Assembly: GCA_027488835.1 (NCBI GenBank)
Contig: JAIYAW010000009.1
Location: 434,001-498,000, forward strand
Source: Bacteroidota bacterium
Lineage (GTDB): Bacteria; Bacteroidota; Bacteroidia; NS11-12g; UBA955
Length of the DNA: 64,000 bases
Direction of reading: 5' to 3'
Made by a program: the position numbers and the translations under genes. Below, one piece after another: positions 9,378-18,800 of the stretch. Below the pieces are notes generated by a model, which did not search any database, was not told the origin of the DNA, and was given only the letters and a program-made list of their open reading frames with translations. How positions within the stretch are numbered: the first letter of the stretch is position 1; each line of letters begins with the position of its first letter.

Positions 9378-9896
9378 TTACACGAATAAATTTTTGAGTT
9401 CTTTTGCGTCTTCTGGTTTCATTTTTCCAGCCAAAATCAACCTAACTTGTCGGCGTCTTAAAGCACCATCAAATTTACTTTGCTCTTCTGGGGTTTGTGG
9501 TTCAATTTGTGGGACAGCAACGGGCCTATTGCGGCTATCTAAAGCAACGAAAGTATAATATGCCTCATTACTCTTTATTTTTTCACCTCGCGGGATACTA
9601 TGCGCATAAACTTCTATAAAAACCTCCATTGAAGAATTGAATGCCCTGGTAACATATGCGGTTAAGGTAACAACATCCCCTAAACGGATACTTTCTTTGA
9701 ACGAAACACTGTCAACAGCAGCTGTAACGACAATTTGATTGCTATGTTTTTGAGCAGCAATTGCTGCACAAATATCCATCCAATGCAACATCTTCCCTCC
9801 CATTAAATTATTTAATGTATTCGTATCATTGGGCAATACAATTTCATTCATTTCGGTGAGCGAATGACTTGGGAATTTTGTGTTATTTTCTTGCAT
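9378..9896 (-). CDS. Acyl-CoA thioesterase (hotdog fold)
   Basis: Predicted cytoplasmic hydrolase of fatty acyl-CoA, of the YciA/ACOT7-like hotdog group. The 172-residue protein shows the family pattern: NLMGGKMLHWMDICAAIAA (hot-dog helix with the conserved Gly-Gly and Asp), VTAAVDSVSFKESIRLGDVV, and NEAYYTFVALD near residue 120. Length is as expected for a single hotdog domain with a helical tail. It lies downstream of rpmA with a terminator between, so it is likely transcribed separately. Preferred acyl chain length cannot be inferred. Confidence 0.85.
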   Translation of the reverse strand: MQENNTKFPSHSLTEMNEIVLPNDTNTLNNLMGGKMLHWMDICAAIAAQKHSNQIVVTAAVDSVSFKESIRLGDVVTLTAYVTRAFNSSMEVFIEVYAHSIPRGEKIKSNEAYYTFVALDSRNRPVAVPQIEPQTPEEQSKFDGALRRRQVRLILAGKMKPEDAKELKNLFV

Positions 9897-9907
9897 ATTG
9901 TTATAAA

Positions 9908-9933
9908 TTAAAAAAGGGCGATAAAATCGCCCT
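9908..9933 (-). terminator. Terminator of rplU-rpmA
   Basis: Hairpin AGGGCGAT / ATCGCCCT with a TTT loop, followed on the minus strand by a run of T residues. It lies 26 bp past the rpmA stop. Confidence 0.85.
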
Positions 9934-9958
9934 GTTATAAGTTGTTTATTAAATACAA

Positions 9959-10219
9959 TTAAGCTTGGGCTTCAACAACAGAAACAAAGCTTCTGCCATC
10001 TTTACCTTTTCTGAATCGAACAACACCATTTGACAAAGCAAACAAAGTATGATCTTTACCGATACCTACGTTTACTTCTGGATGATGTTTAGTACCTCTT
10101 TGACGCACAATGATATTTCCTGATTGAACAACTTGTCCACCGAAAATTTTCACGCCTAGACGTTTACTATGCGACTCTCTACCGTTTTTGGTGCTACCCG
10201 CACCTTTTTTATGTGCCAT
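9959..10219 (-). CDS. rpmA: 50S ribosomal protein L27
   Basis: Ribosomal large-subunit protein near the peptidyl transferase centre. The 86-residue sequence begins [16 protein letters not shown] and contains the L27 core [11 protein letters not shown] and [15 protein letters not shown]-like region (here [12 protein letters not shown]). There is no N-terminal extension to be cleaved, unlike the L27 of Firmicutes. It follows rplU by 18 bp in the usual L21-L27 operon. Confidence 0.97.
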   Translation of the reverse strand: MAHKKGAGSTKNGRESHSKRLGVKIFGGQVVQSGNIIVRQRGTKHHPEVNVGIGKDHTLFALSNGVVRFRKGKDGRSFVSVVEAQA

Positions 10220-10237
10220 ACTTTCTAATTTATATTA

Positions 10238-10546
10238 TTAAGCCTTGATACTTTCGATTTTCAAACAAGTGTGTGAATGTCTAAAACCATTCTTCACTGT
10301 ATACCCTTTTCTTCTTTTCTTTTTGAAAACGATAATCTTATCGCCTTTTCCGTGCTCCGCAACAGAACAAGTTACTTTCGCACCTGCTACTGTTGGAGAA
10401 CCCACTTGGATCTTGTCTCCACCTATGAACAAAACATTTTCAAACTCAATTTTTGAACCTGTTTCGGCGTCCAAACGATTTACAATAAGAAAGGTATTTT
10501 CCGAAACCTTATATTGTCTTCCTGCTATTTCTACTATTGCGTACAT
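10238..10546 (-). CDS. rplU: 50S ribosomal protein L21
   Basis: Large-subunit protein that binds 23S rRNA. The 102-residue sequence has the L21 hallmarks MYAIVEIAGRQYKV at the start and KKRRKGYTVKNGFRHSHT near the end. First gene of the rplU-rpmA operon, with a well-formed Bacteroidota promoter about 20 bp upstream. Confidence 0.97.
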   Translation of the reverse strand: MYAIVEIAGRQYKVSENTFLIVNRLDAETGSKIEFENVLFIGGDKIQVGSPTVAGAKVTCSVAEHGKGDKIIVFKKKRRKGYTVKNGFRHSHTCLKIESIKA

Positions 10547-10563
10547 GACGTAAAATTGGGTTG

Positions 10564-10594
10564 CAAAAATAGTGAAATTATTTTACCAAACAAA
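10564..10594 (-). promoter_or_regulatory. Promoter of rplU-rpmA
   Basis: On the minus strand a TTTG (-33, 10594-10591) and TATTTTTG (-7, 10571-10564) are 19 bp apart, matching the Bacteroidota housekeeping promoter. The predicted leader is about a dozen bases. Confidence 0.7.
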
Positions 10595-10698
10595 CCTTTA
10601 ATGAGATTTTTTATTTAAATTTCATAGTGTTGTATTTTTTATACACTCCCAAAACTGGTGTTTATCTATTGAATGGCTTCGTGCATTTTTGTATTGCA

Positions 10699-12384
10699 AT
10701 GAAAAAAGGATTTCTTACAGCAGCCATCTTGTTTAATGCCACTATGCTTTTGGCACAACCCGACAAGCCAAAAGGTTTCGAAAATAGCAGTCACGATGTA
10801 ATTTCTGGCACAAATATAAAACTAATTCCAGCTTCAAAGCTATCAATAGAGCCGGTTGTCCCAAAAACAGAAACACCGAAAATTACACTTAAATACGAAA
10901 CCCCTGAATACAATTGGAATACTCCAAAACTAATCCAAACAATTGACCCCGACAAAATCAAAGAAAAAGGAATAGATTCTATTGCCTTGTCAAATTATGT
11001 TCGTTTGGGTGGTGGAAATAATACCCATATTCTTGGTGAAGTATATTTGTCAAATAAACCCAATGCAAAATGGACTTATCACTTGAATGTTGGACAACTG
11101 CAAGCAAAAAACAAAAATACTTTACAAGAATTTGCAAACACGCGCGTTCAATTAGGCGGTGCAAGATTTTTCAATAACTCAAGTTTAAATTCTTCGTTAT
11201 TTTACAATAGAGATCATGTTGCTTTTTTTGCAAAAGATACAAACTTTAAATCTGAGGGGAAATCAACTGCCATTGATTTATTCAATTCAGGCAAAATTGC
11301 CAATACTTATGGAGTAAATATTGATTATGTTTCTTTGGCAACAAACAAAAACCCTGAAATAAAATGGCTAAACAGACTTTCATCTTTTAATACCAATACA
11401 AATCACGACGAATTAGAAGTTAATAGCGCTTTAAAATTATTGAAAAACCACAAGAATTTAACCATGTGGGGAGAATTATCGTTTACAAATATCCAATCAA
11501 AACAAAAACGAGATACTGCAAAAATCCAAAGTGTTTTGAATCAAATATTTGTTGACTTTAAGCCGAGAGTTCAGTTTATTCACAAACAAACTGATTTAAA
11601 TGTTCAAGTTGGATTGAATGTAACTTATAACAATTACACAACCCTAAAGAACAGCAAAAACTACATAAATCCATTTATTTATCTCGAAAAAGGAATTACT
11701 GGATTAGAAATGAAGTTATTCGGTTCTATCGATGGGGGATTGATGAAAAATTCTCTCAGAAGAATGAATGAAGTTATGCCTTATTTTGCAGATACAATGC
11801 AGTTGAAGAATCAATTTGAACAACTCAATGGCTACATTGGAATCAAAGGCAAAATATCTGGCAATTCTCAATTTAGTATCGACTTTGGAGGCAATTCAGT
11901 TTCAGACATGTTGGTCTTTGTTAGCGCAAGAGAAGCAAATACATCCAATTATGACAGCTTAAATTTATTGAGAGCTTCGTATTTGAATAATGTGAGCAGT
12001 TTCTACTTTAGAGCATTCGCACAATACAACTTGGGCGAATCATTTAAAATATTGGGTAATTTGAAAGTAATTCAATACAGTCAAACTGTATTTCACTTAC
12101 CAAGCTTTACATTTAATTTAAGTGCAGAATATTGTCCAGTTTCATCGGTTCTTATCAAATTAGGTATGCAAGGTGTTGGAACAAGATATAATAGCATAAT
12201 GAATAAATCTTTACCGATAACTAAATACACAGATTTGTATGCACGTTTAGACTACAGATTTAACGGTGCCGGAAGAATTTGGATTCAAGGTTCCAACTTG
12301 TTAAACCAAAATTACCAAACATATTACGGATACAATGCTTTTGGCTTAACTGTCATGGGTGGAATAAGTATTGCTTTATTCTAA
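10699..12384 (+). CDS. Outer-membrane beta-barrel protein, TonB-receptor-like
   Basis: A predicted 561-residue outer-membrane protein. It has a signal peptide (MKKGFLTAAILF ... LLAQ) and many alternating beta strands; the C-terminal region NLLNQNYQTYYGYNAFG ... GGISIALF ends in Phe and resembles the last strands of TonB-dependent receptor barrels. No plug domain or TonB box is evident, so it is probably a plug-less barrel. I prefer the ATG at 10699 to one 24 codons upstream because it gives a normal signal peptide. It precedes the SPOR protein, which has its own promoter. Confidence 0.7.
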   Translation: MKKGFLTAAILFNATMLLAQPDKPKGFENSSHDVISGTNIKLIPASKLSIEPVVPKTETPKITLKYETPEYNWNTPKLIQTIDPDKIKEKGIDSIALSNYVRLGGGNNTHILGEVYLSNKPNAKWTYHLNVGQLQAKNKNTLQEFANTRVQLGGARFFNNSSLNSSLFYNRDHVAFFAKDTNFKSEGKSTAIDLFNSGKIANTYGVNIDYVSLATNKNPEIKWLNRLSSFNTNTNHDELEVNSALKLLKNHKNLTMWGELSFTNIQSKQKRDTAKIQSVLNQIFVDFKPRVQFIHKQTDLNVQVGLNVTYNNYTTLKNSKNYINPFIYLEKGITGLEMKLFGSIDGGLMKNSLRRMNEVMPYFADTMQLKNQFEQLNGYIGIKGKISGNSQFSIDFGGNSVSDMLVFVSAREANTSNYDSLNLLRASYLNNVSSFYFRAFAQYNLGESFKILGNLKVIQYSQTVFHLPSFTFNLSAEYCPVSSVLIKLGMQGVGTRYNSIMNKSLPITKYTDLYARLDYRFNGAGRIWIQGSNLLNQNYQTYYGYNAFGLTVMGGISIALF

Positions 12385-12400
12385 AAACACATTATATTTG
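12371..12400 (+). promoter_or_regulatory. Promoter of the SPOR-domain gene
   Basis: TTGC (-33, 12371-12374) and TATATTTG (-7, 12393-12400) are 18 bp apart. The -7 box ends just 5 nt before the ATG at 12406, so the transcript would be leaderless or nearly so. The -33 element lies inside the end of the upstream gene. Confidence 0.6.
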
Positions 12401-12405
12401 TATAG

Positions 12406-13500
12406 ATGATAGACGGCAAATTCATAGCTACAATTCAACAATTACTTACCCAAGAACATTGTGTAATTGTGCCTAATTTAGGCGCATTTGTTTTGAGGGA
12501 TATTGACGCTACAATGAATTTTTTCACAAAAGAAATTAAGCCCCATCATGCAAATATTTATTTCAACAAGGATATTATTCAAGATGATGGCTTATTTACA
12601 AATGCCTTAAAAGAAACATTAGGTTTATCCTACAAAGAAACAAACGAATATATTCAATCTGTAAATGATTTTATCAAAAGAAAGGTTACCGAGAAGAAAA
12701 TATGTTCATTTGCTCCAATAGGTAATTTCTTCATCAATTCTGAAAATGAAATTTTCTTTATTGGAAATAACCAACTTAATTTAAACATTGATACTTTTGG
12801 CTTGAAGCCAATCAAATGGAACATTCAAAAACAACAACAATTTGTTCCAGAAATAAAAGTACTAGACCCATCAAACATCCATTCGAATGAATTAAATGAT
12901 GCGGTTATATTAGAATTATCTGCTTCAGAACAAAAGCATGCTGAATTAAATACACGTAAAAATGCGTTCTGGAATATTGCTGCGAATATTGCTTTAATTA
13001 CACTTTCAGTGGGTGTATTGTATCTAAACTCCATTGCAATAAAATCCGTTTTTACAAGCAAAGCCAAATCTGAGGCATCTTCTCTCATCGTTATTAAAAA
13101 TTCACAAGTTAAACCAATTGAAAAAGAAGAATCAGTGATGATGGTCATTGGAGGCAAAGTGGTAGCCATTGAAGAAAATAATATCCAATCCCAACCTTCT
13201 AAAGATTCTGTCATCAAGAAGCCTTCATTAGATGATATTAGAAATGAAATTGCCCAAAGTAAAGGTAAATACTTTGTTGTGGGCGGATCCTACATTACAG
13301 AAGCTGCTGCAAAAATGGAATGTCAAAAATGGAGTCAGTTGAATTATAAATCAACTTTCATCAAAGTAAAAGGAAGCAGCTTGATTAAAATTGTTTTGAA
13401 ACGATTTGTTAGAGGCAGAGATGCGAGCGATTTCGCAATATCTGTAAAAACATTACCAACAAATACAATATCCGTTCAAGAACTGAACATAGCGAAATAA
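12406..13500 (+). CDS. HU/CCDC81-like and SPOR domain protein
   Basis: A 364-residue predicted inner-membrane protein. Residues ~1-140 form a HU-CCDC81-like pair of bacterial domains (VPNLGAFVLRDI, FAPIGNFFIN), which resemble HU-fold DNA-binding modules. A single membrane helix follows (~186-206, NIAANIALITLSVGVLYL). The C-terminal ~75 residues (YFVVGGSYITEAAAKMECQKW) are a SPOR domain, which in other proteins binds denuded septal peptidoglycan. The topology would put the HU-like part in the cytoplasm and SPOR in the periplasm, hinting at a link between nucleoid and cell division site. Function is not established. The TonB-like gene follows after 3 bp. Confidence 0.8.
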   Translation: MIDGKFIATIQQLLTQEHCVIVPNLGAFVLRDIDATMNFFTKEIKPHHANIYFNKDIIQDDGLFTNALKETLGLSYKETNEYIQSVNDFIKRKVTEKKICSFAPIGNFFINSENEIFFIGNNQLNLNIDTFGLKPIKWNIQKQQQFVPEIKVLDPSNIHSNELNDAVILELSASEQKHAELNTRKNAFWNIAANIALITLSVGVLYLNSIAIKSVFTSKAKSEASSLIVIKNSQVKPIEKEESVMMVIGGKVVAIEENNIQSQPSKDSVIKKPSLDDIRNEIAQSKGKYFVVGGSYITEAAAKMECQKWSQLNYKSTFIKVKGSSLIKIVLKRFVRGRDASDFAISVKTLPTNTISVQELNIAK

Positions 13501-13503
13501 ATC

Positions 13504-14343
13504 ATGTCACATTACGTTATTGAAAAAAACTTAAGAACGACTCCAGGACAAAAAGCAAAATCTGGCGTAATTAGTCTATTTATTTCATCGATTTTGATTT
13601 TTACGCTGTGGTTTATGAAAATCACTGTACCTAACCCACCCTTTCAAAATAAAACGGGTGAACTAGAACTTGATTTTGGTGTGGTTGAAGAAGAAAAAAG
13701 TTTTGGTGCCCCAGATCAAGGTGGACCATCCTCGACACCTCCTGCAAAAGGTGGAGAAAACGTTGAAGCTTCATCTCCAACCCCTGCTCAAACTACAACC
13801 GGCGGCCAAGGTCAAGTTGTCAATACTACAGACCCATCAGCTGAAACATCCCTTCCCCCAATTGATCCTCCTGAAAGTAAAACACCTCAGGTAAATTCCC
13901 GTTTGGCAGGTGCCTTGAAAGTGGGCAAACGTGGAAATGGAAAAGATGGTTTGGAAACTGGAATTGAAGGTGGAAAAGGTAATCAAGGTTTTGGTGATGG
14001 CGGAAAAGTTCCGGGAATTACTGGTGCTGGCGGTTCTAAAGTGACCAATAATAGAGGAAATAAGTTGTACGATTATAAATTTAATAAATATACGTTCACT
14101 TCTGAAGTTCGCCAGGTAAATGCTTTAGGCGAAGGCGATATTATTGCTTACGTTCGTGTTTTGTCAAATGGTAAAGCGAGAGTTCTAAGAATTGACCCAA
14201 GCAGTACCTATACTGGAGGTGATGCCAACGCAAAAGAAGTAATGCAAAATTTTATTGATAGATCTAAGTTTTTACCAATTGGTGAAATTTCAGAAGATCA
14301 AGGTAAAATTAAACTTACTGTTACTAAAAGATCTTTAAACTAA
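13504..14343 (+). CDS. TonB-like energy transducer
   Basis: A 279-residue protein with a short basic N terminus, one membrane anchor (~22-40, SGVISLFISSILIFTLWFM), a Pro/Gly/Thr-rich periplasmic linker (~60-185) and a folded C-terminal domain (~190-279). This is the layout of TonB/TolA proteins that couple the inner-membrane proton motive force to outer-membrane receptors. In many Bacteroidota an ExbB-ExbD-TonB-folC arrangement is seen; here the TonB-like gene precedes folC but ExbB/ExbD are not adjacent. Which outer-membrane partner it serves is unknown, but the barrel protein two genes upstream is a candidate. Confidence 0.65.
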   Translation: MSHYVIEKNLRTTPGQKAKSGVISLFISSILIFTLWFMKITVPNPPFQNKTGELELDFGVVEEEKSFGAPDQGGPSSTPPAKGGENVEASSPTPAQTTTGGQGQVVNTTDPSAETSLPPIDPPESKTPQVNSRLAGALKVGKRGNGKDGLETGIEGGKGNQGFGDGGKVPGITGAGGSKVTNNRGNKLYDYKFNKYTFTSEVRQVNALGEGDIIAYVRVLSNGKARVLRIDPSSTYTGGDANAKEVMQNFIDRSKFLPIGEISEDQGKIKLTVTKRSLN

Positions 14344-14378
14344 ATATTCTTTAAATCCTTAATTCAACATTCAATCTA

Positions 14379-15614
14379 ATGTTGTTAAACTATCAACAAA
14401 CACTCAATTATTTATTTGAGAAATTACCTATGTTTCAAAATGTAGGTAAATTGGCTCTTACCAAAGATTTAACCAACACAATAAAATTATTAGACTTTGT
14501 TGGAAATCCACATCTTAATACCAGATGGATTCATATTGGAGGAACTAATGGCAAAGGATCAACATCCAGTATGGTTGCTGCTGCATTAACGGCTAATGGA
14601 TATAAAACTGGTTTGTATACATCTCCTCACCTAATCGATTTTAGAGAGCGAATTAGAATTGACGGTGAAATGATTACTGAGCAATTTGTCATAGATTTTA
14701 CAAATAAAATCGCTCCTGCAATTGACGAAATTTCACCCTCCTTTTTTGAAATTACGGTTGCCATGGCTTTTGAGTATTTTAAAGTATGCGAAATTGACAT
14801 TGGTGTCATAGAAGTTGGATTAGGAGGGAGATTAGATAGCACGAACGTAATTACACCTATCCTATCTGCAATTACAAGTATCGGATTGGATCATACAGAT
14901 ATTCTTGGAAATACAATAGAAGAAATTGCACTTGAAAAGGCTGGAATCATAAAAGAAAATAACAACTACTTAATTGGTGATATGCCAACTAATGCTTCAA
15001 CTGTCATTCGCAACTTTGGAGAATCTGTTAGGGCCAATTTCATACAAAATAAACCAACTCCAATTCTTTGGGAAACCAGTGCTTCATTAAAAGGCAGTTA
15101 TCAAAAGAGCAATATTAATTTAGCGTATAATATTTTACTTTCGGTCAATAGTTTGAATGTGCCCTTAAATAACAATTCTAGCTTAGAGGGAATTTCAAAT
15201 GTCAATAAATTTACCGGATTAAGAGGTCGTTGGGAAATAATCAATAACCATCCATTAACAATTTGTGACACCGGTCATAATTATGATGGAGTACAATTTA
15301 TTGTTGAACAGCTTAAGACCTACAATTGCAAAAAGATGCATATCGTATGGGGCATGGTAAAAGACAAAGATGTAACGGCTATTTTAGAATTACTTCCCAA
15401 GAATGCAACTTATTATGTCTGTAAGCCATCGGTAATTAGAGGTCAAGATAGCACCATTATGACCACATTACTTACAAATCAAGGGTTTAGTGCTTTTGAT
15501 TGCGAAACAGCTGCAAATGCCTTTAAAATGGCTTCAAGCTCTTGCGAAACAGATGGACTCATTTTTGTTGGAGGAAGTACTTTTGTTGTCGCCGATTTTT
15601 TAAATTCAATTTAG
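14379..15614 (+). CDS. folC: Folylpolyglutamate synthase / dihydrofolate synthase
   Basis: Mur-ligase family enzyme that adds glutamate to dihydropteroate and to folates with ATP. The 411-residue protein has the P-loop GGTNGKGSTSSM (~52-63), the folate signature YTSPHLIDFRERI, the EVGLGGRLDSTN segment, the LDHTDILG motif and the C-terminal ligase motif CDTGHNYDG. All catalytic segments are intact and length is normal. It is the last gene of its cluster. Confidence 0.95.
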   Translation: MLLNYQQTLNYLFEKLPMFQNVGKLALTKDLTNTIKLLDFVGNPHLNTRWIHIGGTNGKGSTSSMVAAALTANGYKTGLYTSPHLIDFRERIRIDGEMITEQFVIDFTNKIAPAIDEISPSFFEITVAMAFEYFKVCEIDIGVIEVGLGGRLDSTNVITPILSAITSIGLDHTDILGNTIEEIALEKAGIIKENNNYLIGDMPTNASTVIRNFGESVRANFIQNKPTPILWETSASLKGSYQKSNINLAYNILLSVNSLNVPLNNNSSLEGISNVNKFTGLRGRWEIINNHPLTICDTGHNYDGVQFIVEQLKTYNCKKMHIVWGMVKDKDVTAILELLPKNATYYVCKPSVIRGQDSTIMTTLLTNQGFSAFDCETAANAFKMASSSCETDGLIFVGGSTFVVADFLNSI

Positions 15615-15844
15615 CATTCAAAATCAACAGATAAAATTTTGATTGACATTTTACCTCTATTTTCAAGATTATAATATTTTCGCCAACTTACGGCTGAGTT
15701 TTAAGATCTCATAAACTCAATTGATTTTACTTATTCCAAATGTATTCACGCTATTCATTTAGTTTATAATTGAAATATTAAGAATAGGAAATTTCACATT
15801 CGTATTATTTCATCATATTTAATTCTTGAATTTTATTACATAAA

Positions 15845-15872
15845 AAAAGGCCTATCATTTGATAGGCCTTTT
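15845..15872. terminator. Bidirectional terminator between folC and the T9SS cargo gene
   Basis: Palindrome with 13-bp arms (AAAAGGCCTATCA and its complement) flanked by A and T runs. It serves the minus-strand cargo gene ending 21 bp away, and may serve folC too. The 230 bp between folC and this hairpin hold no gene that I can see. Confidence 0.8.
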
Positions 15873-15892
15873 GATTTATTTTTAATTAACAC

Positions 15893-18800
15893 TTAACGTA
15901 GCAAAGTAACTGTTCCATCATAGACATATTCCTTGTCTTCAAATGAAGTTACTATGATATGATAAACATATACATCTTGCATACAATTTTGTCCATTTGC
16001 CGTTCCATTCCATCCTTTAGAGATATCGTTGGTTTGATAAAGTCTTTCACCCCAACGGTTATATATCGCCATAGAGATAGATTTGAAATTTGTAGCTACC
16101 GGAGCAAAGGTTTCATTGAATCCTGGTCCTTCACTATTTGGAGTAAATACATCAGGTACGAACACGATAATATCAGGCCCAATATGAATGTATTGAGAAG
16201 CCGTATCAGTACAACCATGATTTGAAGTAACCAATAATTTAATCAAATAAACCCCAGTATCTCTAGAATATGCAAAACGCGGGCTTTGAATCATTGATGT
16301 ATCCGGTTTAGATGTTCCAAAGTCCCAGATATAATTCATAGATGGATTAAATGGATTTTGTTGGACTGAACTTTCATTGTACATGATAAATTTAGGTAGG
16401 GCAACAGTTGTATGATACTTTGGATCCGTTCTGAATTTAGCATCAGGAATTGGATACGCTTCAACTGTACTCGACATAGTATCAGCACAAGGTCCTTTTG
16501 TATTGGTAACTATTACACCTAAGATATAACTACCTTGAACATTGAAATTAATGTTGGTAGGGGTTGCCAATTTGCTTGAATCACCGTTGCTAAATATCCA
16601 TGAGTAAGCCAAATCACTAGGATTAATTCCTTTGGTATCAGTTACAGACCAATTTGTAGTTAATGGCACACATCCTTTCTGCATTGGAATTGGATCCAAC
16701 TTAGGATATAAGTAATAAACAATATCAATAGAATCAAATACCGGAGGACAAACATCATTTGCCAATGGAACTGTGGTAACCAATAATCGAGCTGATTTAT
16801 TAGCTATATCATTTAAACCGTTTGAATAATTGATATTCTCTGAATTAACATTGTCAATTTTTCCATCAGATCCGTTTCTTAAAGTCCAAAAAACCTGACT
16901 ATTGCTAAATGCACTTTTCGATTGAATAGCCAGTGGCGTGTTTTCACAAGCAGACATAGGTTTGGATGAACTGATGTTTATTTCAGGTTGAGTTCTTACC
17001 AAAATACTATAGGTTTCAGTATCCGCACAACCATTATTGTCAGTATATGACATTGTCATTTTGTAAGGACCTTCAATATTTGAAGTTTTTGTGGTAACAG
17101 GAGTAAACATAGTTCCAACTAAATTCGGACCAACCCAGTTAATTGTTGCACCAGATGGTTTAGATTTAACATAATCTATGCGTGTATTCAAGTCTAATTT
17201 TGGACCAGAACTACATAAGGTCACATTCGATAACAACACTGCGTCGGGGGTATCATTAACTGTAATGTAGAAACTATCAGTTTTGATACAACCTGTACCA
17301 TTATTCGAATATAAAATTTTATAATTTCCTCTACCAAATGATGGTGGAAACAAATGTCCTGAAGGCAACGCTTTGCCAACCATTGGTCCCGTTTTATCGT
17401 AATCAAATTCAACAATTTTGAATGAACCACCATCGCCATCTGCTCCTTTTACACCATTCACCAAAACATTATCGTATAAATCAATGGTATCCCAATTCAC
17501 GCATAAAGGATTTGGTGAGATGATTTTAATCGTTGGTTCACCAATAATTTTTATACGTGTGGTATCACAACTTTTACATTTTGTTAAGATATCTTCAATA
17601 CAAAGTCTGAATTTGTAATCACCCATGTAAAAATCTTCCGTTGGTCCACCAAATAAGAAATGCCAATCTGGAGCTCCTAAAGGATTATTATTAACCAATA
17701 TTTTAGCAGAATCAACACCACTTGGCATCAATTGTGGAGTCCATATGAAATTAACACCTGCTTTTGTTTTTGGTTTAATTACACTGCTATCCATAAAAGC
17801 ATCCCCTTTGTCTTGACAATATATTTTGTTGGTTAATTCAAGAATTGGATTACCGTTGATACGTTGGGTAACTGAGTCAACGTTCACACATCCATTTGTA
17901 TCTTTAAACCATCCGTAAATATTGGCAGTAAAATTCTTTCCATTTTGAAGTTGTGAATTGTTTAACTTGGTAGTTCTAAACATATGACGCGTAGGATTAA
18001 TGCTGTCGATGTAAATATCAGGAGCAAATCGCTTTCCACTCCAAATTTTAACACCAGACACCTTCCCTCTGTTGAAAAAGTTATTTACTTCTATATCGCC
18101 AAAAGCAAAACATTGCGATTTCAATGGTTTTGGATCCCATTTAACGAATGGTAGTGTATTTACTTTCAATACCATAGTATCATAATCTTCACACGTATGA
18201 TTTCCTTGTTTCACTGTTACATATAAACTATAAGTGAAAAATTGTGCCAAACCACCTGGCGTATTTGTATTTTTAGGAGAAACGGTATAACCCATATTTG
18301 AACCTAATACTGTATTTTTTGTAACATCTTTCCAACTGTATACTCCCGTTAATGCTGGATTTCTGTGTTGTCCGGCAATTAAAATTGATTGTAAATTACA
18401 CATTGTAAGATCAGGCCCTGCAATGGCGGTTACTGTATCATTCACGAACAATTTAACAGTATCATACATAATACATTTGAAGGTTTTCTCCATTACTTTA
18501 ACTATGTAATCACCTTTCACATTTTTCGTAATTTTTTGGGTTGTATCACCTGAATTCCAAAGGTATTCTACACTGTCATTATTTTGTGCATCAAATGTTG
18601 CTTTTTCGTATGTACAAATACGTTGGTCTGGACCCAATCCAATTACTGGAAGAGGTTTCACATAAATTGTGGCGGTATCGAAGAATATACATCCATCACC
18701 ATCTTTAACCTTTATTCGTATTGTGCTATCTCTGTTTATACCTGGAATAGTTAAATAATCTAAAGTATCGCCAGAAACATGGTATTCATTTTTCCAAATT

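Noticed and set aside
10245-10553. 102-codon plus-strand frame opposite rplU
   Set aside because: Exactly antisense to a conserved ribosomal protein gene, with no recognisable product.
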